20,342 nt of DNA. It comes from an uncultured Flavobacterium sp. (GTDB taxonomy: Bacteria > Bacteroidota > Bacteroidia > Flavobacteriales > Flavobacteriaceae). The notes below the pieces were generated by a model that was given only the letters and a program-made list of their open reading frames with translations, ran no database searches and was not told where the DNA came from. How positions within the stretch are numbered: position 1 is the stretch's first letter; each line of letters starts with the position of its first letter. Both the position numbers and the translations under genes were made by a program. Shown here piece after piece: positions 13,883-20,342 of this stretch. The stretch lies in NCBI RefSeq assembly GCF_946479975.1, contig NZ_CAMLIX010000072.1, positions 1 through 20,342 on the forward strand, written 5' to 3'.

Positions 13883-14914
13883 ATGATTGAATTAAAAAAT
13901 GTAACCAAAACGTTTCATCAGAAGGACAGGATTGTTTCTGCTTTGTCTGATGTCTCGCTGAGCGTTCCTGCAGGGAAGATTTTTGGTGTAATTGGTACTT
14001 CGGGCGCAGGAAAAAGTACGCTGATTCGTTGTGTAAATTTACTGGAAAGACCAACTTCGGGCGAAATTATTGTAGACGGTAAAGCCTTGATGCAGTTATC
14101 AAATTCAGAATTAGCGATTGAAAGAAGACAAATCGGAATGATTTTTCAGCATTTTAACCTGCTTTCTTCAAGAACGGTTTTTGATAATGTTGCTTTTCCA
14201 TTAGAATTGGCGGGAATTTCAAAAAACGAAATTAAAACTCGTGTTTTAGAATTACTGCAATTAGTTGGTTTGGCCGAAAAAGCAAATGATTATCCGGCAA
14301 GTCTTTCGGGCGGACAAAAACAAAGAGTTGCAATTGCGAGAACTTTGGCTAATAATCCAAAAGTTTTATTGTGTGATGAAGCTACAAGCGCACTGGATCC
14401 AGCAACAACAAGATCAATTTTGAATTTGTTGAAAGATATTAACAAACGCCTAAATATTACCATTTTGCTGATTACACACCAAATGGAAGTCGTAAAATCT
14501 ATTTGCGATGAAGTTGCCGTAATCAGCCACGGAAAACTGATAGAGCAGGGAAGTGTCGGCGAAATTTTCGCAGATCCAAAACATGAATTGACAAGAGAAT
14601 TTATTTCTTCTTCGCTTCATATTGAGGTTCCGTCTGTTTATCAGGAAAAATTACAAAAAGAAGATAATGGAAATCTGAATCCGTTATTGAAATTGGAAAT
14701 GACAGGAAAATCGGTTAATGAACCTGTGATCTCAGAAGTTTCAAGACTTTTTGATACCGATTTCAAAATCGTGAGCGCACAGATGGATCAGGCAGGCGAA
14801 GTAAATTTTGGAGTAATGCTGATTGAACTTTCAGGAAAACGCGAAAATTACGACGCGGCAATTCAATATTTTAATTCGAAACATATTAAAACAGAAATTA
14901 TAGGTTATGTCTGA
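13883..14914 (+). CDS. metN: Methionine ABC importer, ATP-binding subunit MetN
   Basis: 343 aa. It drives uptake of methionine delivered by MetQ through MetI in the inner membrane. The ATPase domain (about 1-240) has a full motif set: Walker [10 protein letters not shown] (38-46), Q-loop Q89, signature LSGGQKQR (141-148), Walker [10 protein letters not shown] (164-172) and H-loop His in L-I-T-H-Q. A C-terminal NIL (ACT-like) domain (about 265-343), which binds methionine and inhibits transport when internal methionine is high, is present. The gene begins 22 bp after the attenuator-like hairpin and its last 8 bases overlap the metI start. The intact motifs contrast with the degenerate ABC protein at 7784. 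Confidence 0.95.
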   Translation: MIELKNVTKTFHQKDRIVSALSDVSLSVPAGKIFGVIGTSGAGKSTLIRCVNLLERPTSGEIIVDGKALMQLSNSELAIERRQIGMIFQHFNLLSSRTVFDNVAFPLELAGISKNEIKTRVLELLQLVGLAEKANDYPASLSGGQKQRVAIARTLANNPKVLLCDEATSALDPATTRSILNLLKDINKRLNITILLITHQMEVVKSICDEVAVISHGKLIEQGSVGEIFADPKHELTREFISSSLHIEVPSVYQEKLQKEDNGNLNPLLKLEMTGKSVNEPVISEVSRLFDTDFKIVSAQMDQAGEVNFGVMLIELSGKRENYDAAIQYFNSKHIKTEIIGYV

Positions 14915-15560
14915 TTCACTTATAGATTTATTATTAAAAGGAACATGGGAAACCATTGTGATGACTTTTGTATCGGGCTTTTTTGGTTTTTTAATTGGTC
15001 TTCCAACAGGAATTTTATTATTTCTGACTCGTAAAAACCAGATTTTAGAACAGCCTGTTTTAAATAGAACATTATCAGTTTTGGTCAATGTTTTTCGTTC
15101 TATTCCATTCATTATTTTAATCGTTTGGATGATTCCGTTTACACGTGCAATTGTTGGAACTTCAATTGGTGTAAGCGCCGCTTTGGTTCCGCTAAGTATT
15201 GGCGCAGCGCCATTTATTGCCCGTTTGGTAGAAAATAGTTTACTGGGTCTTCCATCAGGATTAATTGAAGCCGCAAGAGCTTTGGGAGCAACACCTTTTC
15301 AAATTGTTTACAAAGTATTATTGCCAGAAGCGCTTCCTTCTTTAATCAACGCAGCATCGATTACATTAATTACTCTTGTGGGATATTCTGCAATGGGTGG
15401 AGCTGTTGGAGCAGGCGGTTTAGGGCAGGTTGGCTATCAATACGGTTACATTGGTTATGATGCCGTGACCATGAATTCGGTATTAGCGTTATTGGTAATC
15501 TTGGTTTTCATCATTCAGTTTGTGGGAGACAAATTATCAAAACGATTTGATCACAGATAA
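14907..15560 (+). CDS. metI: Methionine ABC importer, permease MetI
   Basis: 217 aa, full length, about five membrane segments. The cytoplasmic coupling loop carries the EAA motif ([14 protein letters not shown], about 121-134), followed by L-L-P-E-A-L-P, which docks on MetN. The ATG lies inside the end of metN with an 8-nt overlap (ATGTCTGA), implying translational coupling. Conserved Gly-rich segments near the C-terminus ([13 protein letters not shown]) are typical of MetI. Confidence 0.95.
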   Translation: MSDSLIDLLLKGTWETIVMTFVSGFFGFLIGLPTGILLFLTRKNQILEQPVLNRTLSVLVNVFRSIPFIILIVWMIPFTRAIVGTSIGVSAALVPLSIGAAPFIARLVENSLLGLPSGLIEAARALGATPFQIVYKVLLPEALPSLINAASITLITLVGYSAMGGAVGAGGLGQVGYQYGYIGYDAVTMNSVLALLVILVFIIQFVGDKLSKRFDHR

Positions 15561-15607
15561 TTATTAATTAGAAATTAGAATTAAAAATTAAAAAATATAA
15601 AATCAAT

Positions 15608-16420
15608 ATGAAACTAAATATTTTAAAAACGGCTGGAATTTTAGCTCTGGCACTTGTTTTATCGAATTGCGGAAAAAGTAAAAACAACGATCCTCATTTT
15701 ATTAAAGTTGGAGTAGCTTCTGGTCCTGAATTAAAAGTGGCTGAAGCAGCAAAAAAAGTAGCAAAAGAAAAATTCGGATTAGAAGTAGAATTGGTTTCTT
15801 TTAACGATTATGTTATTCCAAACGAAGCTTTAAGTCAGGGAGATATCGATGCAAACGCTTTTCAGCACAAACCTTATTTAGACGAACAATCAAAACAACG
15901 TGGTTATAAATTGGCTATCATTGGGAAAACATTTGTGTACCCAATTGCTGGATATTCTAAAAAGATAAAATCGCTTGCTGAATTGAAAAACGAAAGCACG
16001 ATTATTATTCCGAATGACCCAACAAACGGCGGCCGTTCTTTATTGCTTTTGCAGCAAAATGGTTTATTAAAGTTGAAAGATGGAGTTGGACTTCTTCCAA
16101 AAGTAACAGACATTGTCAGCAATCCTAAAAACTTAAAAATTTTAGAATTAGAAGCGCCTCAACTGCCTCGTGCTTTAGATGACGAAAATGTTTCTATCGC
16201 AATTATAAATAATACGTTTGCATCTGCAGCAGGATTGGTTCCTTCACGTGACGCTTTGTTTGTTGAAGACAAAGAATCGCCTTATGTGAATTTGGTGGTG
16301 AGCCGTGAAGACAATAAAAACGAAGAAAAAGTAAAACAGTTTTTACAAGCTTTTCAATCTCCAGAAGTAGAAAAAGTAGCCGCACAGGAATTTAAAGGCG
16401 GCGCTGTAAAAGGCTGGTAA
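15608..16420 (+). CDS. metQ: Methionine-binding lipoprotein MetQ
   Basis: 270 aa substrate-binding protein of the NlpA/MetQ family. The signal peptide ends in a lipobox-like L-S-N-C with the lipidated Cys at 21, so it should be tethered to a membrane facing the periplasm. Family motifs are visible: I-K-V-G-V-A-S-G-P, an N-E-A-L-S-Q-G-D-I-D-A-N-A-F-Q-H-K-P-Y-L-D stretch, and I-I-P-N-D-P-T-N-G-G-R-S-L-L-L-L-Q in the binding cleft. It follows metI after 47 AT-rich bases and is ended by a strong hairpin. MetQ proteins may also bind D-methionine or related compounds; methionine is the best prediction. Confidence 0.93.
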   Translation: MKLNILKTAGILALALVLSNCGKSKNNDPHFIKVGVASGPELKVAEAAKKVAKEKFGLEVELVSFNDYVIPNEALSQGDIDANAFQHKPYLDEQSKQRGYKLAIIGKTFVYPIAGYSKKIKSLAELKNESTIIIPNDPTNGGRSLLLLQQNGLLKLKDGVGLLPKVTDIVSNPKNLKILELEAPQLPRALDDENVSIAIINNTFASAAGLVPSRDALFVEDKESPYVNLVVSREDNKNEEKVKQFLQAFQSPEVEKVAAQEFKGGAVKGW

Positions 16421-16441
16421 TTGTTATAATTAATTTTTAAT

Positions 16442-16479
16442 AAAAAGACAGATAATTGCTTTAATTATCTGTCTTTTTT
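16442..16479. terminator. Bidirectional terminator between metQ and the membrane-protein gene
   Basis: AAAAAGACAGATAATT - GCTTT - AATTATCTGTCTTTTT is a perfect 16-bp stem with A and T runs on both sides. It lies 21 bp after metQ and touches the stop of the converging minus-strand gene, so it can end both transcripts. Confidence 0.9.
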
Positions 16480-17665
16480 ATTTTTTACTTATTACTTGAA
16501 ACCACGGAATATCCAGCTTTCCTTTTTTAACATTAATTGTAATTTTACTATTAATGGCAAAATTTTGATATTCATTCTTTGATACCGTTATTTCATTGAT
16601 TTCCTTTTTAGTTCCCCACGGAGATAATTTTATGTAATAGGTATTTCTATCTCCTTCAATCATTCTTTTATCTAAAACAGATACTTTAAACGATTTGGGT
16701 TGTGATTGATCAAAAGCGCAATTTAAAATAATACAGGTGCCGTAAGCATAACTTAAAGTGCAGATTATTATACTAAAGATGTTTGAAAAGCCAATGTTTT
16801 TTTCTGCATTTGTCTGCGGATTCCGAAATAAAAATACTATTAAGGAAATGACAAAGATTATCACAAACGGAAGCCAAACCTTATTGTAATCTACAATATT
16901 AAAATCAATAAAACTTCTTATAATAATTGCAGCTATGGGTGTAAAAAGTCCCACAGATATACTGGGATAAGTAGTTTTTTTGCGTTCGTCAATTCTAATT
17001 AAGCCATTAAAATATTTCAATATAAAAATATAAAGAACAGGAAATAGTACTGATGCTAAAAGAGAATATTGATAAGGTTTCGGAAAAAGCAATGTCCAAA
17101 GTCCAATGGCGACACCGGCCAAATTCATGATTTTAGCAATTTTAAACGCTTGGGTTAACTTTTGTTCTCGTTCTTTTTGAGAGATTCCAAATTCAAGGTT
17201 ATTTAGAATTTCTTTTTTCTCCTCCAGGGCTTCTGCTACATCTAAATTTGGATATTGGTTTTGATTAAGCCATTCTATAATTTCATTTGTTTTATCAAAA
17301 TAAGTAGTGATTTTAATTTGCTTTTTGAGTTTACTTTTACTTTCAATCAGAATAAATTTCTCCGTTTTTCGGTAACCTTTTATTTCATGAAAAAATAATT
17401 CTCTGTTTAAGAAAGCATTAGTGAAATAGACTCGGTTTTTATCAATTACAAATTTGTTTGTAATCATGGTTATAATTATAACTGCCGTTAATGCAAGCAT
17501 TATGATAGAAATTAGGGCAATACCCCAGTAACCATCATTCTTAAATTCATTTTTTAATTCAGGGATAAAAGGCATTAGCAATAAGAAGCTAAAAAGAGAG
17601 ATTGCAACCAAAGCAAAGAGATAGCATATAATGGCCCATACTTTGGCTGTTTTGTAAACTTTCAT
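16478..17665 (-). CDS. Polytopic membrane protein of unknown function
   Basis: 395 aa, not recognised. About seven hydrophobic segments are visible: 8-32, 47-69, 177-194, 199-218, 236-252, 263-280 and 293-314. Between the second and third lies a soluble stretch (about 70-135) of short strands ending in an amphipathic helix (E-I-I-E-W-L-N). It resembles the PH-like domains found after paired helices in other bacterial membrane proteins, but this is inference. A charged helical linker (about 143-172) follows. The C-terminal 75 residues are soluble and beta-rich (S-F-K-V-S-V-L-D-K-R, Y-Y-I-K-L-S-P-W-G). No catalytic motif was found. It starts at an ATG, and a TATATTTG -7-like box lies about 35 bp upstream. 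The gene is alone between two converging or diverging neighbours. Confidence 0.7.
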   Translation of the reverse strand: MKVYKTAKVWAIICYLFALVAISLFSFLLLMPFIPELKNEFKNDGYWGIALISIIMLALTAVIIITMITNKFVIDKNRVYFTNAFLNRELFFHEIKGYRKTEKFILIESKSKLKKQIKITTYFDKTNEIIEWLNQNQYPNLDVAEALEEKKEILNNLEFGISQKEREQKLTQAFKIAKIMNLAGVAIGLWTLLFPKPYQYSLLASVLFPVLYIFILKYFNGLIRIDERKKTTYPSISVGLFTPIAAIIIRSFIDFNIVDYNKVWLPFVIIFVISLIVFLFRNPQTNAEKNIGFSNIFSIIICTLSYAYGTCIILNCAFDQSQPKSFKVSVLDKRMIEGDRNTYYIKLSPWGTKKEINEITVSKNEYQNFAINSKITINVKKGKLDIPWFQVISKK

Positions 17666-17698
17666 TTATTGAAGAATTAAAATCGTATTTATTCTGAA

Positions 17699-17706
17699 CA
17701 AATATA
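17699..17706 (-). promoter_or_regulatory. TAnnTTTG -7-like box for the membrane-protein gene
   Basis: TATATTTG on the minus strand matches the -7 consensus, 33 bp before the ATG at 17665. No good TTG is present at the -33 distance, so the assignment is tentative. Confidence 0.3.
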
Positions 17707-17863
17707 AATAAATTAACTTTTTGATTTTCTGATAAAAGATGTACTGATTTATAAAAATAATATTCTTCGTATACGTTTAAAAATGTAAAACTATCTGTAT
17801 ATTCTATAAGTTTCAAGTTGTTCATTTACTTTAATTTAGAGTTCAATTTAAAATACAAAAGTC

Positions 17864-18649
17864 ATGAGATCAATTTGGACAGGTTCAGTAAGTTTTGGAT
17901 TAATTAATATTCCGATAAAAATTTTTTCTGCAGTTGAAGAAAGCAGTCTAGATATGGATATGCTGGATAAAAAAGATCATGCACACATTAAGTTTAAACG
18001 TGTAAATGAAGATACGGGCAAAGAAGTTGATTTTGCTAATATCGTAAAAGGCTATAAAATTGAAGACAAATATGTAATCTTAGACGATGCCGATTTTGAA
18101 GCTGCAGACGCCATAAAAACTAAAACGATCGATATTGAAAGTTTTGTTCTCGAAAAAGAAATTCAAAGTATTTATTACGAACAACCGTATTATTTAGAAC
18201 CAGACAAAGGCGCTATGAATGCGTACGGATTGCTTCGTGATGCGCTTCAAGCTTCGGGAAAAGTAGGGGTAACCAGATTTGTTTTACGAAACAAGGAAAG
18301 TCTTGCGATTTTAAAACCCTACAATGATGTAATTGTTTTAAACCGAATTCGATTTGAGCAGGAAATTAGAAGTACAAGCGAATTAAAACTACCGCCTTTA
18401 TCTAAAAAAGCCACAAAAGAAATGGATATGGCCGAAAAGCTAATCGATCAGCTGACGGAAAAATTTGATATTGCCGGTTTTAAAGACGAATATACTGCCA
18501 AACTTTTGGACATTATTAAAAAGAAAGCCAAAGGAAAACCACAAAAAGCTTCTCCGAAACTTAAAGTGGTACACAAACAAAGCGACGATTTGATGGCAAT
18601 GCTGAAAGCAAGTTTAGAGACGAAATCAAAAAGCAAGAAATCGTCTTAA
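17864..18649 (+). CDS. ku: Ku homologue, DNA end-binding protein for NHEJ
   Basis: 261 aa, typical bacterial Ku. It begins [20 protein letters not shown], the family's N-terminal signature, followed by a beta-barrel/bridge core to about residue 200 (V-K-G-Y-K-I near 62-66, Y-L-E-P-D-K-G-A and Y-G-L-L-R-D-A-L mid-protein). A Lys/Ser-rich tail follows (about 213-261), which in bacterial Ku contributes to DNA binding and contact with LigD. As a homodimer it rings double-strand break ends and recruits LigD. The gene converges on ligD and their stop codons overlap by 4 bp. The promoter was not identified. Confidence 0.95.
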   Translation: MRSIWTGSVSFGLINIPIKIFSAVEESSLDMDMLDKKDHAHIKFKRVNEDTGKEVDFANIVKGYKIEDKYVILDDADFEAADAIKTKTIDIESFVLEKEIQSIYYEQPYYLEPDKGAMNAYGLLRDALQASGKVGVTRFVLRNKESLAILKPYNDVIVLNRIRFEQEIRSTSELKLPPLSKKATKEMDMAEKLIDQLTEKFDIAGFKDEYTAKLLDIIKKKAKGKPQKASPKLKVVHKQSDDLMAMLKASLETKSKSKKSS

Positions 18650-20342
18650 GCTTCGTGTGGTTTTTCTTCGAGTTTCAAAATAATCTTTTTAATGTTCGCT
18701 CCTTTTGATAAAACAGGTTTCCATAAGTCACCTTTTTTCTCAAAACGAGGCAATACATTGTTAATGGTAAATTGAGATGGATGCAATTTTTCGTTGACTT
18801 CATTCCATTCCAACGGTGTCGAAACTGTAGCTCCAGGTTTTGGACGGACAGAATACGGTGCTGCCAAAGTTTGTCCGCGTCGGTTTTGAAGAAAATCAAT
18901 GTATAATTTATTGTTTCTTTTTTTGATACTTCTTTCAATAGAAGTAATATCTGGAATTCTTGAATGTACTTCCTGAGCGATTAATTCCCCTAAAATTTTT
19001 ATAGAATCATAATCGTACTGCGCTCCAAGCGGAATGTAAATATGCAGTCCAGAAGCTCCAGAAGTTTTACATAAACATTCTGTTTCCAGCTCGTCTAAAA
19101 CTTCTTTTACTACCAAAGCGGTGGTTATTACAGGAGTAAAATCACTGCCGGCAGGATCTAAATCAATTACCAGCCAGTCTGGATTTTGAATATGTTTTAC
19201 GGTTGAATTCCACGGATTCATTTCGATACAGCCCAAATTTGCCATGTAAAGTAAGGTTTCCTTATCGTTACAAATTAGATAATCAATTTCGGCATCATTC
19301 GATTCAGAGTAGATTTTTTTTGTTTTCAGCCATTTTGGAACTTTGTCAACGTCGACATCTTTTTGGTAAAAACTTGGACCGTCAATTCCGTTAGGAAAAC
19401 GATTCATAGATTCCGGACGATCTTTTAAATAAGGCAGCATCAAAGCAGCAACTTCATTGTAATATTGCACCACATCGCCTTTCGTAATTCCGTCCTTCGG
19501 AAAATAAATTTTATTCTGATTCGTTAAATGCAAAGTCGTTTTGCCAACCTTTAAATCGTAATCATTTTCGGTTTTCTGTTCTTTTGAGTTTTTCATTTCG
19601 TTTAGATTAGATTTTTCATTTTCAGTGCTATTTTCGTTTTCATTAAAATTATCATCATCATCGCCATCGGCATTGATATTGATATTGTCATTGACATTGC
19701 CATTGATTTTACCATTAAACGTAACTTCAGAAGCTTTTTTATCAATTCGTAAACCAAGATAAACGGGATGTCTCAAATGGTTGTCCTGCGTCCATTCTGA
19801 ATATTTAACCTGACAAACCAGCTTCGGTTTTACCCATTGAATTTTATCTCGCAAAGGCACTTTTTCCTTCACAGGAGATTTCTCAACAAACAACGGTTTT
19901 AATTTGGCATGAAGTTCCTTTAGAACAGATTCTGTAAAACCAGTACCGCATTTTCCAATAAATTTCAAATCCTTTCCGACATATTGCCCGAGCAGAATCG
20001 CACCAAAATATTTTCGTGAATTTTTAGGTTCTGTAATTCCGATAATAATGGCTTCTTCTTCGTTCGAAATTTTAATTTTCTGCCAATTACTACTGCGGTT
20101 TCCAATGGTATAAGAACTGTTTGCTTTTTTTGCTATAATGCCCTCGCTCTTGTTTTTTCCAGCATTTTCAAATTGTTTAATTCCGTCTCCAACGGTATGT
20201 TCAGAATAGAAAACATTCGAAAAAGAATATTTGTTGAATAAGATTTTCAAGAGTTCTTTTCTTTCCAGCAATGACAATTCGGTGATGTCGTTTCCATCCA
20301 AATTCAATAAATCAAAAACATAATATTTTAGATTTCCAATTC
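18646..20342 (-). CDS. ligD: ATP-dependent DNA ligase LigD (LIG-POL), 5' end outside the window
   Basis: The reading frame is open to the window edge (Y-Y-V-F-D-L-L then N-L-D-G, ligase motif IIIa region), so about 565 C-terminal codons are seen. Order: the rest of the ATP-dependent ligase domain, with motif IV EGIIAKK and motif V WQKIKI (20115-20145 region); the OB fold (G-K-C-G-T-G-F-T); an acidic/Asn-rich linker (about 19560-19720); then the archaeo-eukaryotic-primase-type polymerase domain. The polymerase has catalytic DLDP (19153-19164), S-G-A-S-G-L-H-I and [10 protein letters not shown]. It seals and fills breaks held by Ku. Whether an N-terminal phosphoesterase domain exists cannot be told here. 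A TTG inside the frame at 20307 is not the start. Stop codons of ligD and ku overlap. Confidence 0.93.
   Translation of the reverse strand, partial: IGNLKYYVFDLLNLDGNDITELSLLERKELLKILFNKYSFSNVFYSEHTVGDGIKQFENAGKNKSEGIIAKKANSSYTIGNRSSNWQKIKISNEEEAIIIGITEPKNSRKYFGAILLGQYVGKDLKFIGKCGTGFTESVLKELHAKLKPLFVEKSPVKEKVPLRDKIQWVKPKLVCQVKYSEWTQDNHLRHPVYLGLRIDKKASEVTFNGKINGNVNDNININADGDDDDNFNENENSTENEKSNLNEMKNSKEQKTENDYDLKVGKTTLHLTNQNKIYFPKDGITKGDVVQYYNEVAALMLPYLKDRPESMNRFPNGIDGPSFYQKDVDVDKVPKWLKTKKIYSESNDAEIDYLICNDKETLLYMANLGCIEMNPWNSTVKHIQNPDWLVIDLDPAGSDFTPVITTALVVKEVLDELETECLCKTSGASGLHIYIPLGAQYDYDSIKILGELIAQEVHSRIPDITSIERSIKKRNNKLYIDFLQNRRGQTLAAPYSVRPKPGATVSTPLEWNEVNEKLHPSQFTINNVLPRFEKKGDLWKPVLSKGANIKKIILKLEEKPHEA
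19565..19720 (-). repeat. Asn/Asp/Glu-rich linker with short DNA repeats in ligD
   Basis: Between ligase and polymerase domains the protein is almost only Asn, Asp, Glu, Lys and Ser (for example [17 protein letters not shown]). The DNA holds iterated ATTGATATTG/ATTGACATTG and ATCATCATC motifs on the plus strand. Slippage-prone sequence probably lengthened the linker. It stays in frame and is likely disordered. Confidence 0.7.

Noticed and set aside
17666..17825. A 78-codon minus-strand frame (17589-17825) overlapping the start of the membrane-protein gene
   Set aside because: It has an ATG and 53 stop-free codons in AT-rich DNA, so a gene remnant is possible. But it overlaps the next gene out of frame, contains that gene's likely -7 box and shows no recognisable motif.
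20305..20307. TTG as the start of ligD
   Set aside because: The frame continues upstream to the window edge with recognisable ligase sequence (Y-Y-V-F-D-L-L), so the gene is truncated by the window, not started here.

Overview
The window looks like chromosome from a Flavobacterium-like member of the Bacteroidetes. The DNA is AT-rich and most genes lack a Shine-Dalgarno sequence. Several starts have a TAnnTTTG -7 element typical of the phylum. The protein families fit too: a degenerate-NBD exporter with its HlyD and TolC partners, a LIG-POL LigD, and REP-like intergenic palindromes. No tRNA, rRNA, CRISPR, prophage or intact transposase was seen.

Layout, left to right. (1) 1-1924: a membrane family-2 glycosyltransferase (+), with a consensus-perfect sigma-54 promoter, an upstream palindrome and a strong terminator. 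(2) 1925-3023: a tandem array of three palindromic units of about 180 bp. Two units carry duplicated copies of the 3' end of the neighbouring gene. (3) 2982-4445 (-): yggS (PLP homeostasis) followed by a small AAA ATPase. (4) 4446-4817: hairpins. (5) 4818-6831 (-): a MocR/PdxR-type regulator and a DUF1810 protein. (6) 6832-7280: gene-free. (7) 7281-12193 (+): a small exported protein, an ABC exporter with a degenerate ATPase domain, a HlyD-type adaptor and a TolC-type outer-membrane protein, forming a trans-envelope export operon. (8) 12318-13436 (+): nagA. (9) 13437-16479 (+): a decayed REP-like element, a palindromic operator candidate, a 31-codon leader ORF (Met/Cys codons) with a terminator, then metN-metI-metQ. 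(10) 16478-17665 (-): a polytopic membrane protein of unknown function. (11) 17864-20342: ku (+) and ligD (-, 5' end outside the window), convergent with overlapping stop codons, encoding bacterial non-homologous end joining.

The strongest leads that ordinary annotation would miss are four. First, a possible ribosome-mediated attenuator (leader peptide with Met-Cys-Cys, then terminator) ahead of the methionine importer. Second, the sigma-54 promoter with upstream site ahead of the polysaccharide synthase. Third, the repeat array carrying fossil gene ends. Fourth, the exporter whose ATPase signature, Walker B and H-loop residues are all altered. All assignments rest on reading the sequence and on recalled family motifs; no database search was run.
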